64,000 bases of DNA from Fibrobacterota bacterium. GTDB taxonomy: Bacteria; Fibrobacterota; Fibrobacteria; UBA11236. The DNA is taken from the NCBI GenBank assembly GCA_947466585.1, contig CANIEU010000001.1:298414-362413 (forward strand), written 5' to 3'. Both the position numbers and the translations under genes were made by a program. The notes below the pieces were generated by a model. It ran no database searches. It saw only the letters and a list, made by a program, of their open reading frames with translations, and was not told the DNA's origin. This document shows positions 45,560 to 53,872 of this stretch, one piece after another. Within the stretch, counting starts at the first letter, position 1; each line of letters begins with the position of its first letter.

Positions 45560-46006
45560 GTGAATTCCGGCCTTACCCCGCCCAGCGGCTCCAGGGGAAC
45601 AGGCCGTCGAACTGACCGTCCGCGGAAGTTTCCACTCCGCGCCCGCAGGCTCGACTCGCCGGAAATGTACCGGCGGGTTAAAACGGAGGGGGCTGTGCTG
45701 CGAAAGTTCCCCCTATCGATGCGCACCTTGCAAGCCGATGATCTTCTCGAAAGCCGTATCGGCTTCGTGATCCGCAAGCGCACGGGCAATGCTCCGCTGC
45801 GCAATGCGATGCGGCGCATTCTCCGCGAACTTTTCAACAAGCATTCCGACTCCTTTGGCCGCCCTGTCTGGGTGGTGTTCGACGTTTCGGACAAAGCGGG
45901 CGAAGACACGCGCGCCGTGTTCCGCACCAAGGCCGAGGCACTTTTGGTCTCGCTGTGCCAAAGCACGGGACACACGCCTGCCCCTGTTGCACGAGGCGTG
46001 GCATGA
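45560..46006 (+). CDS. rnpA: Ribonuclease P protein component
   Basis: This is the protein subunit of RNase P, which matures tRNA 5' ends. A GTG at 45560 gives 148 aa with a 25-30-residue basic, Gly/Ser-rich extension before the core. The core shows ARRLDSPEMYRRVKTEG, RIGFVIRKRTGNAPLRNAMR and RRILREL, the RNR-type RNA-binding block. No Shine-Dalgarno sequence is visible, as is common after rpmH, so coupling is likely. The stop overlaps the ATG of yidD. Confidence 0.93.
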   Translation: MNSGLTPPSGSRGTGRRTDRPRKFPLRARRLDSPEMYRRVKTEGAVLRKFPLSMRTLQADDLLESRIGFVIRKRTGNAPLRNAMRRILRELFNKHSDSFGRPVWVVFDVSDKAGEDTRAVFRTKAEALLVSLCQSTGHTPAPVARGVA

Positions 46007-46305
46007 TCGGGCGCGTGCTTTCGGCCTTTCTGACTTTTCTGATCCGCGCCTATCAGAGCGTGCATATCGCGTTCTTCCGCGGCAGTTGCCGCTTTCACCC
46101 CACCTGCTCGCACTATGCGCTCGAGGCGATCTCGTTGCACGGGCCGGGGCGCGGAAGCCTTTTGGCCGCATGGCGCGTGCTGCGCTGCCAACCTTTTTGC
46201 CGCGGCGGGTTCGATCCCGTTCCGGAACCCAAAACAACTCAACAGATGAAAACGCACCCGGACGGTGACGCAGTGCAAGTGCCTGCGGTTCACAGCCCGG
46301 CGTAA
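46003..46305 (+). CDS. yidD: Membrane protein insertion efficiency factor YidD
   Basis: This is a 100-aa YidD protein, which helps membrane insertion by an unclear mechanism. Its ATG overlaps the rnpA stop by four bases. Family marks are FLIRAYQSVHIAFFRGSCRF followed by HPTCSHYALEAI and RCQPFCRGGFDPVPEP. An extra 25 residues at the end (MKTHPDGDAVQVPAVHSPA) exceed the usual family end. Confidence 0.94.
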   Translation: MIGRVLSAFLTFLIRAYQSVHIAFFRGSCRFHPTCSHYALEAISLHGPGRGSLLAAWRVLRCQPFCRGGFDPVPEPKTTQQMKTHPDGDAVQVPAVHSPA

Positions 46306-46317
46306 CAGGAGTCTACG

Positions 46318-48153
46318 ATGACGCGCAATATGATCATGGGCTGGGTACTCTTGATGGCCCTCTTCCTCGGTTGGACGCAGTACAAGGGCGCGCAAGTCCG
46401 CAAAGCGAAAGCGGAGCATGCGCAGCAATTGGCGGCCGATTCCTTAGCGAAGCTGGCGGCAAACCCCACCGGATCCGCAACCACCGCGACCATCGCCGGT
46501 GGCGGGGAAGCCTCCCTGTCGGCGGGCACTGCGAACACCGCAACGGCCTCGGCTGCGGCAACCACGGCGGTGACCTCTGTTCCCGCAGCGGAACACCGCA
46601 TCATCACCGTGCAGGCCTCGGGCTTTACGGCGGTGCTGGATGCGCGCGGCGCGCGCATTGCCGAGCTGCGCATCCCGTCGATCGGCGGGAAAACGCCGTA
46701 CAACCCGGTGCTCATCCGCCCCGAGAGCGAGGGTGCGCTGACGCTTTCACTGAACGGCATCGCGCTCGACAACGTGGTATGGAGCACGAGCACCACCGAG
46801 ACGTTCTTGCGCGCCGATCAAAAAGACGCGGCGCCGGTGACAGTCACCTTCTCGACCACGCTCCCGGGCGGTATTCCCGTTTCGCGCACATACACCTTCG
46901 AGCCCGGCAAATCGCTGATCCACCATAGCTTCACCGCACCCGACGGCGCGATCCGCAGCTACGGTCTGGACTGGAAGGGCGGCCTCGAAGAGACCGACCG
47001 CATCACGCAGGGCCAGGGCATCGGTCTGACGGCGACCTATTTCAGCGAGATCGTGTTCGACAACGGAACCAACGTGCAGCGCGAGAATTTCCGCGGCCAA
47101 AAATCGTTCAATGCCGAAAGCGGCGTGCTGCGCTGGGCCGGCATGCGGCGCAAGTACGTGGCCGTGATCATGGACTTCGGATCGCCGGTGCAGGACCGCC
47201 TCGACGCCGTGGGCATCGTGGACCCGGCCGCAGCCAAGAACGCGCCGCACCCCTTCAGCCTGCGCATCGCGGGCAACTCCGACGAGAAGGCCGCGCTCAA
47301 CTTCGACTTCCGCGTGATGCCGCTGCATTACACGACCATCCGCGCGCTCGACCGCAACTTCGAACAGATCCTATTCACCGGCTGGGAGCCGTTCTTCCGC
47401 GCCGACATCTGGTATGCAAAGCTGTGCGGGCTCGTGCTGAACCTGCTCAACTGGTTCTACAAATGGATCCCGAACTACGGCATCGCGATCATTTTGCTGA
47501 CCTTGCTGGTGCGACTCATCACGCTGCCGCTCTCGGTGAACCAGACCCGTCAGGCGGCCAAGATGGCCGTGCATCAGCCGGAAATCCGCAAGCTGCAGGA
47601 GAAGTACAAGGGCGAGCGTCAGAAGCTGCAGGCCGAGACGATGGAGTATTACCGGAAGCAGGGGATCAACCCGTTGGCGCCGGTGCTCGGCTGCTTCCCG
47701 CTGCTGTTGCAGATGCCGGTATTCATCGCTCTGTTCAACGTGCTCGGACGCGCGGTGGAATTGCATGAGACGCCGTTCTTCGGATGGATCCGCGATCTGT
47801 CGCGCCCCGACGTGGTGTGGGCCGGCCTCAAGATTCCGTACCTCTTCCCGATCGGCATCACGGTACTGCCCTTCTTCATGGCCGCCACCATGGCGGTGCA
47901 AATGAAGCTCACGATCAAGGACCCGAACCAGAAGGCGATGGTCTGGTTGATGCCGATCATCATGTTCGTGTTTTCGGGTTCGTTCCCCTCGGGCCTCGTA
48001 ATGTACTGGACGGTGTCGAACCTGTTCACCATCGCGCAAACCAAGGTGTTCGGTTCGGTGCCCATGCCTGCAACCGCAGGTTCGGGATCTCCCAAAGTGA
48101 CGATTTCTCCCGCGCCGTCGAAGATGAAGAAGGACGGGAAGAAGGGAAAGTAA
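46318..48153 (+). CDS. yidC: Membrane protein insertase YidC
   Basis: This is the insertase that places inner-membrane proteins independently of, or together with, SecYEG. It has 611 aa: an N-terminal helix (MIMGWVLLMALFLGWTQYKG), an Ala/Thr-rich linker, a periplasmic domain (about residues 90-350), then five core helices with PNYGIAIILLTLLVRLITLP and GWIRDLSRPD. A Lys-rich tail (KMKKDGKKGK) ends it. The Ala/Thr linker after helix 1 is unusually low in complexity. A 12-base gap follows yidD. Confidence 0.96.
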   Translation: MTRNMIMGWVLLMALFLGWTQYKGAQVRKAKAEHAQQLAADSLAKLAANPTGSATTATIAGGGEASLSAGTANTATASAAATTAVTSVPAAEHRIITVQASGFTAVLDARGARIAELRIPSIGGKTPYNPVLIRPESEGALTLSLNGIALDNVVWSTSTTETFLRADQKDAAPVTVTFSTTLPGGIPVSRTYTFEPGKSLIHHSFTAPDGAIRSYGLDWKGGLEETDRITQGQGIGLTATYFSEIVFDNGTNVQRENFRGQKSFNAESGVLRWAGMRRKYVAVIMDFGSPVQDRLDAVGIVDPAAAKNAPHPFSLRIAGNSDEKAALNFDFRVMPLHYTTIRALDRNFEQILFTGWEPFFRADIWYAKLCGLVLNLLNWFYKWIPNYGIAIILLTLLVRLITLPLSVNQTRQAAKMAVHQPEIRKLQEKYKGERQKLQAETMEYYRKQGINPLAPVLGCFPLLLQMPVFIALFNVLGRAVELHETPFFGWIRDLSRPDVVWAGLKIPYLFPIGITVLPFFMAATMAVQMKLTIKDPNQKAMVWLMPIIMFVFSGSFPSGLVMYWTVSNLFTIAQTKVFGSVPMPATAGSGSPKVTISPAPSKMKKDGKKGK

Positions 48154-48154
48154 T

Positions 48155-48229
48155 GAGTGGTTAGTGAATAGTGGCTAGTGAACCATTTTTTGCGGCTACT
48201 ATCCACTAACCACTAGCCACTAGTCACTC
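48155..48229. repeat. Inverted heptamer-repeat element H
   Basis: The right arm (48196-48229) consists of CCACTAN-type heptamers, for example CCACTAA and CCACTAG; the left arm (48155-48180) has TAGTGGC/TAGTGAA words. About 21 of 26 positions pair, with a short loop of 15 bases. The right arm ends one base before the ATG of mnmE, leaving no ribosome-binding site. It fills the yidC-mnmE gap. Confidence 0.82.
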
Positions 48230-48230
48230 T

Positions 48231-49562
48231 ATGTCTGAGACCATTGTCGCTCTCTCCACCCCTCCGGGGGTTTCGGGCCTCGCGGTGATCCGCCTCTCGG
48301 GTCCCGCGTGCACGGAGGCGGCGCGTGCGTGCCTGGGACGAACCGACTGGAAGCCGCGCATGCTGCACGCGGCCACATTCAAACATCCCGCATCTGCGGA
48401 GCCCCTCGATCAACTCGCCTTTCATATGCTTCCGGGTCCGGAATCGCCCACGGGTGAAGACGTTCTGGAAATCTTTCCGCATGGGAACCCGCTGCTGATC
48501 GAAACCCTGTTGCGTGCGCTGCTGCATGTGCCGGGAACGCGTATGGCGGAGGCGGGAGAATTCACCCGCCGCGCTTTCGAGAACGGCCGCATCGATCTGG
48601 TGCAAGCGGAGGCAGTGGGGGCGCTCATACACGCCCAAAGCGCGGCGGCCTTGCGGAACGCACGCCGATTGCTTGAAGGCGCGCTCTCGGCGGAGCTGCG
48701 GGATTTGCGCGACCAGTTGCTCGACCTTTCCGCACGACTGGAGCTCGACACTGATTTCTCGGAAGAGGAAGCCGACCCCGACCCCGCGTCGTGGCGCCCG
48801 CGGCTCGAAAGGGCGCGCACGGCTGTGGAAAAACTGTTGCGCGGTTTCGAGCGTGGACGCGACTGGAACCGTACGCCGCGCATCGTGGTGTTCGGCCCGC
48901 CGAATGCGGGAAAGTCGAGTCTGGTGAACGCGCTCATCGGGCGGGAACGATTGCTGGTTTCAGACATCGCCGGCACGACGCGCGATTTCGTGGAAGTGCC
49001 GCTGCGCATTGCGGGTGGTCTCGCCCAATTGGTGGATACCGCCGGGCTCGGCGAGGCGGTCGATGCGCTGGATGCGCTTGCAATGGAGAGGACGCGCGCA
49101 CAACTGGGTGATGCCGACGTGCTTTTGTGCGTGGCGGATGGCACGAGCCAATACATGCTGGATGCGAACGACCGCAATGAAGACCCCGCGGTACTGCGCG
49201 TGCTGACGAAAAGCGATCTTCCGGGATTCGTGGCGCCGCCTGCCGAAACGGGTTGGATCGGCGTTTCGAGTCGCACGGGCGTGGGTCTGGACACCTTGTT
49301 CGACGCGCTGGAACGGCGCCTGCGGGGGAGCGAAGAAACCGACGAAGGTCCGGTGGCGGTGACCGAGCGTCAACGCGAGGCGCTGGCGCGCGCGTGCGAC
49401 CGCTTGAGAGCGACCGAAGCCTTGCTTGATGGCAAGCCGGCGGTGGAGGTGGTCGCCTTTGAAGTGCGCGAGGCCTGCACGGCGCTGCGGGATTTGCTGG
49501 GTGAAGTTACGCCGGATGCGGTACTCCACCGACTGTTCGCCGGGTTCTGTATTGGGAAGTAG
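48231..49562 (+). CDS. mnmE: tRNA-modifying GTPase MnmE
   Basis: This GTPase works with MnmG to modify the wobble uridine of several tRNAs. The 443-aa protein has the N-terminal dimerisation domain (TIVALSTPPGVSGLAVIRLS), a G domain with VVFGPPNAGKSSLVNALIG, DIAGTTRDFVEVPL and DTAGLGEAVD, and the C-terminal CIGK with the catalytic Cys. Switch and NKxD-like TKSD are present. The start follows repeat element H directly. It completes the conserved rpmH-rnpA-yidD-yidC-mnmE order. Confidence 0.97.
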   Translation: MSETIVALSTPPGVSGLAVIRLSGPACTEAARACLGRTDWKPRMLHAATFKHPASAEPLDQLAFHMLPGPESPTGEDVLEIFPHGNPLLIETLLRALLHVPGTRMAEAGEFTRRAFENGRIDLVQAEAVGALIHAQSAAALRNARRLLEGALSAELRDLRDQLLDLSARLELDTDFSEEEADPDPASWRPRLERARTAVEKLLRGFERGRDWNRTPRIVVFGPPNAGKSSLVNALIGRERLLVSDIAGTTRDFVEVPLRIAGGLAQLVDTAGLGEAVDALDALAMERTRAQLGDADVLLCVADGTSQYMLDANDRNEDPAVLRVLTKSDLPGFVAPPAETGWIGVSSRTGVGLDTLFDALERRLRGSEETDEGPVAVTERQREALARACDRLRATEALLDGKPAVEVVAFEVREACTALRDLLGEVTPDAVLHRLFAGFCIGK

Positions 49563-49574
49563 AGGGAGAGTAGG

Positions 49575-49702
49575 AAGTTTACAGTTTACGGTTTACAGTA
49601 AACGCCAGACACGAAACAACACGTAAAAAGTTGATTCCGGCTTCTTCCCTAGCATTCCCCTTTTGCATTGTTCTATTCACTGTTAACTGTGAACTTTAAA
49701 CT
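49575..49702. repeat. Inverted heptamer-repeat element I
   Basis: The left arm (49575-49603) repeats AGTTTAC and GGTTTAC; the right arm (49676-49702) has TTCACTGTTAACTGTGAAC words. About 22 of 27 positions pair across a 72-base spacer. It starts 12 bases after the mnmE stop. The words are shared with element D. Confidence 0.72.
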
Positions 49703-49814
49703 CCACCGATTGGCCCGGAAAATATTTCTTCGGATCCCCGAACATTTTTCCCGTCGCAAACGTCCAAACCTTTCGCAATCCGATCGTGTATCGGATCGAG
49801 AGACGGAGGTTCCG

Positions 49815-50750
49815 ATGGCAGTGCATTCCCTACCCAAAATTTCGGCGGACCGGTTCGATTACGAGGCCGCGTCACGACACCCTTGGCGCCATTCGCTAGA
49901 ACCGAAATCCGGATTGCACGGATCCACCCCGTTCCGCTTACGTTCGGGTTTTGAAACGCTGCGCACGTTGCAAACCTTTGCTCCCGTCAGCGACGGGGAG
50001 CTACTGAAGTTCGCGGCGCTCGGCTTCGAACGGCGGGTGGAACAAGGAAGAACCATTCTCCCCGGCGGCGGAGATCGCTCCCTGCCGCAGTTGGCTCTGA
50101 TTCTGGAAGGTGAGGCGCAACTGGCGTGGGGCAACGGGCCCGAAGAGTTGCTGCTCCGCCTTTTGGAGCCGGGAGATTTGCTCGGCGAAGTCGAAATGTT
50201 CGACGGCGGAATGTTCCGGGAACGATACGACGGGCGGCTCGCCTGCGGCAGCACCGTCGTCCGCGCCCATACCACCTTGCGCCTGATGGAATGGGACCGG
50301 GAAAACGTGCGCGAAGCCCTGCGCCGCTGGCCCGATGTAGCCCTCTGTCTGCTCGGCGGCATGGCCCGTAGGCAGCGGGCCCTGCAACACCGCGTGGCCG
50401 GGATCTGCAACCAGCGCGCGCCCAGGCGGCTCGCACGCACACTGAACGCTTTGGCCGAGGAGCGCGGTTTGCTGCAACGTGACCCGGCGGGACGCTACCG
50501 TTTGCTGGTACGAGACCCGCCTTCAGGATTGCAGCTGGCGGAGCTGGCGGGCATGGCCCGCGAGACCGTGTCGCGGCTTCTGGCCGAGTGGGAACGGCGC
50601 GGGTGGATCGGCGGGCGGCGCGGAGGCGGATCCCTCATACTCGACCGGGAGCAACTCGCCCGCCTGGCTGGCGCTGAGGAGGGTCGGGTTTGGGATAAGA
50701 ATGGCGATGCAGGAACGGAGAAGACCGAAAATCCGGCAATTCTGCGGTGA
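49815..50750 (+). CDS. Crp/Fnr-family transcriptional regulator
   Basis: This is a 311-aa regulator. The ATG at 49815 has GGAGG in front (CGGAGGTTCCG). A cyclic-nucleotide-like domain occupies residues about 60-200 (LILEGEAQLAWGNGPEELLL, LEPGDLLGEVEMFDGGMFRE), then a dimerisation helix, then a winged helix with LQLAELAGMARETVSRLLAE and WERRGWIGG. It lacks the Cys set of Fnr and the full cAMP-contact motif, so the signal is unknown. A disordered N-terminal extension of about 50 residues precedes the core. Its target genes are not evident. Confidence 0.88.
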   Translation: MAVHSLPKISADRFDYEAASRHPWRHSLEPKSGLHGSTPFRLRSGFETLRTLQTFAPVSDGELLKFAALGFERRVEQGRTILPGGGDRSLPQLALILEGEAQLAWGNGPEELLLRLLEPGDLLGEVEMFDGGMFRERYDGRLACGSTVVRAHTTLRLMEWDRENVREALRRWPDVALCLLGGMARRQRALQHRVAGICNQRAPRRLARTLNALAEERGLLQRDPAGRYRLLVRDPPSGLQLAELAGMARETVSRLLAEWERRGWIGGRRGGGSLILDREQLARLAGAEEGRVWDKNGDAGTEKTENPAILR

Positions 50751-50836
50751 CCCGCACCTACGCCTCGCGGCCTGCCGGAAGTAGTTTTTCCCCTCCCCTT
50801 TTGCTCATCCTCCGGCTACCGATCAGGACACACACC

Positions 50837-52114
50837 ATGCCCAGCTCTATCCGCACCCTTGCAGGTCTCGAAATCGCCGCCCTCGCCGAAAAGCACGGGA
50901 CCCCGTTCTTCCTGTACGACCGTGCCGTGATCGAACAACGCGTGTCGGAACTGAAGGCTTTCGATGTGATCCGGTACGCCCAAAAGGCTTCGTCGAACAT
51001 CGCCCTGCTGTCGCTGATGCGCAAGCGCGGCGTGGTGGTGGACGCCGTGTCGGCGGGAGAGATCGAGCGCGCACTGCGCGCGGGGTACCGTCCCGAAGGT
51101 ACAGTGGCCCCGGGTGTTCCCGACATCGTCTTTACGGCTGACCTCTTTGATGCCGATGCGGTGGAAGCCATCCGCACCCATCGTGTGCCCGTGAACGTGG
51201 GTTCGCCTGATATGATCACCCAGCTTGGGAAGTTCTTCCCCGGTGCGCCAGTGACGCTGCGTCTCAACCCCGGTTTCGGCCACGGGCATTCGCGCAAGAC
51301 CAACACCGGTGGCGAATGGTCGAAGCACGGCATTTGGCATACGCAACTCGAAGAGTGCCTGCGTTTGGGCCTCGAGGCGGGAGTGAAGATCCACGGCTTG
51401 CATATGCATATCGGTTCGGGCACCGACTTCGAACACCTCGCGCAGGTGTGCGGCGCCATGGTGCGCGCGGCCAAAACGGTGGGACCGCAACTTGAAGTGA
51501 TCAGCGCGGGCGGCGGCCTGCCGATCCCGTACAAGAAGAATCAGGGACGCATCGACACCGCGGCCTACTACGCCCTGTGGGACAGCGCCCGCAAAGAAAT
51601 CGAAGCCGCCGTCGGCCATGCGGTGCGCCTCGAAGTGGAGCCCGGTCGTTACCTTGTCGCGGAATCGTGCGCACTGGTGACACAGATCCGCTCCATCAAG
51701 AAAGTGGATGGCAACCTGTTCTATCTGGTGGACGCGGGCTTCGATACGCTCGTTCGCCCCGCCATGTACGGCTCGTATCACGAGATCTCGATTTGCGCGG
51801 CCGGCGGACGCACCCTCGGCGCCGAACAGGACGTGGTGGTGGCCGGGCCATTGTGCGAGTCGGGCGACGTGTTCACGCAAGAAGAAGGCGGTGTGGTGGT
51901 CACCCGCAAGCTGCCAGAAGCCCAGGTGGGCGACTACCTGATCCTGCACGATGCCGGAGCCTACGGAGCGGCCATGTCGAGCAATTACAACACCCGCAAG
52001 CTGGCGACGGAGCTGCTGGTTTCAAACGGCAAGGCCGAGGTGATTCGGGAACGCCAGACCTACGACCACATTCTGCAATTCGAGCGGATTCCCGAGGACC
52101 TCAAAGGAAATTAG
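50837..52114 (+). CDS. lysA: Diaminopimelate decarboxylase
   Basis: This PLP enzyme makes lysine from meso-diaminopimelate. The 425-aa protein has the PLP lysine K50 in RYAQKASSN, the HIGSG phosphate-binding loop, SAGGGLPIPY and EPGRYLVAESCALVT, and the active-site block GPLCESGDVF near residue 340. The start codon was chosen at 50837 because the family sequence begins there. The order Crp-like regulator then lysA, 87 bases apart, may be co-transcribed. It shows that the diaminopimelate route is present. Confidence 0.93.
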   Translation: MPSSIRTLAGLEIAALAEKHGTPFFLYDRAVIEQRVSELKAFDVIRYAQKASSNIALLSLMRKRGVVVDAVSAGEIERALRAGYRPEGTVAPGVPDIVFTADLFDADAVEAIRTHRVPVNVGSPDMITQLGKFFPGAPVTLRLNPGFGHGHSRKTNTGGEWSKHGIWHTQLEECLRLGLEAGVKIHGLHMHIGSGTDFEHLAQVCGAMVRAAKTVGPQLEVISAGGGLPIPYKKNQGRIDTAAYYALWDSARKEIEAAVGHAVRLEVEPGRYLVAESCALVTQIRSIKKVDGNLFYLVDAGFDTLVRPAMYGSYHEISICAAGGRTLGAEQDVVVAGPLCESGDVFTQEEGGVVVTRKLPEAQVGDYLILHDAGAYGAAMSSNYNTRKLATELLVSNGKAEVIRERQTYDHILQFERIPEDLKGN

Positions 52115-52285
52115 GCGGGAAGGAGTCGAGGCCGGGGCGCGGTCGACAGGGAGTCTCGAAATACCTTGATTTTACAGGGCTATCGATCCTCGAATCGTTC
52201 TTGAAATCGCTCATGCGACGTTTCTGCGCAACTCCTGCCGGAACCGTGCGCATTCCGGGAAACCTATCAGTAAATTGGTAAAACT

Positions 52286-53695
52286 ATGCGCAAACACTTT
52301 CTGCTCGCCGGCCTCCTGCTTTCGCTTTCCCCTATTGCGGAGGTTCACGCCGCCCTACCCTATTCCGTGACGCTTCGGAATTATTTCGGCACGATGACTT
52401 TCCCGCGGTCGGTGCAGATGATTCCGTATCCCGGAGAAGACAGCGCCTTTGTAATCGTTCAACAGGCGGGCAAGCTCATGACGGTGCGCCGGGTGAATTC
52501 CGCTTGGGTTAAAACGGACTCGGCGTCCATCACCGTGCTGAACGGCAATAGCGGGACGAGCGAACAAGGGCTTCTCGGATTCACCTTTCATCCGAACTTC
52601 CGTCAGAACCGCAAGTACTACGCCTACTACATTGCGACGGGGGCGACCAACGGGTACGATCAACTCGTTGAGCGGACCATGGATTCCACACTGCGGCCTC
52701 ACAGTGGCGATGCACAGCGCACCATTCTCCGGCTTCTAGACCCCTACAACAACCACAACAGCGGTACCATCAAGTTCGGGTCGGACGGCTATCTCTATTT
52801 CGCCCTCGGCGACGGGGGAAGCGGCGGCGATCCGCAGAGCCGTGCACAGAATTTGGACAGTCTGTTCGGCAAATTCATGCGATTCGACGTCGATGGTGCG
52901 GATGCATTCCCCTCCGATTCGACGAAGAACTATGCCATTCCCGCCGACAATCCGTTTGTTGGTTCGGGCCGTCCCGAGATCTGGGCTTACGGTGTGCGCA
53001 ACCCGTTCCGCTGGACCTTTCATCCCGTGACAGGCGAAATCTGGGTGGGTGATGTGGGACAAGATTATCGCGAGGAAGTTTCCCATGTGACCAAGGGTGC
53101 CAACATGGGCTGGAAAATCATGGAGGCGAATACCTGCTACAACCCGGCGAGCGGAGGAAGCCCGTTGTCGAGTTGCAGCAATGCAGGCATGGTACTTCCG
53201 GTACTCACCACCTTGCGCGCGAAGGGGCAATCCATCACCGGCGGTGATTTCTTTTTCGGAAACCCGGCCTGCGCCTATCACGGCGTGTACTTCTACGGCG
53301 ACTATGCCTCCGACAGCCTCTGGGCTGCCCGCATCGTGAGCGATTCCGCTACCGAGAAGATTCGTATCGGTAGTTTGAATGGGGTCGCATCCTTCAACCT
53401 CGATAATCAGGGGCGCATCTTCGCCGTCAGCATGGACAACGGAACCATCAACATCCTAGAATCCCCTGACATGACTGCGGCACCGGTTTCGTTGCGCGCG
53501 AACAAACGCACCGGTTTTAGGCCGTTGCGCACAGAGGAACTGCTGCGGAATCCCGCAGCCTTTGAACTGCGCGGGCTCGACGGGCGCACGCTGCATGCGC
53601 CTGGGGCCGGTGCGGGTGCGGGAATACGCTCCGGTGTGGCTTGGGCCCGCAAAAAGAACAGCCAGGGTCCGGCACAATTGGTCGTGATTCCCTGA
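52286..53695 (+). CDS. Secreted PQQ-type sugar dehydrogenase, copy 1
   Basis: This is a 469-aa exported protein. A signal peptide (residues 1 to about 22, ending AEVHAA) precedes a six-bladed soluble glucose/sorbosone dehydrogenase fold: EQGLLGFTFHPNF, NNHNSGTIKFGSDGYLYFAL and GDGGSGGDPQSRAQN, then IWAYGVRNPFRWTFHP, GEIWVGDVGQD and GANMGWKIMEANTCY are the family blocks. These enzymes oxidise aldoses with PQQ. The last 90 residues are different: an RLR-rich linker, then FELRGLDGRTL and a basic end, which resembles a sorting domain. PQQ synthesis genes are not in view. Confidence 0.85.
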   Translation: MRKHFLLAGLLLSLSPIAEVHAALPYSVTLRNYFGTMTFPRSVQMIPYPGEDSAFVIVQQAGKLMTVRRVNSAWVKTDSASITVLNGNSGTSEQGLLGFTFHPNFRQNRKYYAYYIATGATNGYDQLVERTMDSTLRPHSGDAQRTILRLLDPYNNHNSGTIKFGSDGYLYFALGDGGSGGDPQSRAQNLDSLFGKFMRFDVDGADAFPSDSTKNYAIPADNPFVGSGRPEIWAYGVRNPFRWTFHPVTGEIWVGDVGQDYREEVSHVTKGANMGWKIMEANTCYNPASGGSPLSSCSNAGMVLPVLTTLRAKGQSITGGDFFFGNPACAYHGVYFYGDYASDSLWAARIVSDSATEKIRIGSLNGVASFNLDNQGRIFAVSMDNGTINILESPDMTAAPVSLRANKRTGFRPLRTEELLRNPAAFELRGLDGRTLHAPGAGAGAGIRSGVAWARKKNSQGPAQLVVIP

Positions 53696-53872
53696 ATCCC
53701 TGAGTTTTCCGGTAGATTACGACCATTTTTGTGCGTTTCGTCGGGGTCAACCGCATCTGTCCCCGCATTCGCTGTATTCCCACCATTATTTTGCCGGTTT
53801 CGGCCTTAGATTCCTAAAATCCCGAACCCCGGACGCCACCCCAGGCGCCCGGTTCCCTTATGGAGTGAACGC

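Noticed and set aside
52115-52285. Possible promoter or small gene between lysA and the first dehydrogenase
   Set aside because: No start with a ribosome-binding site, hairpin or promoter pair could be recognised in these 171 bases.
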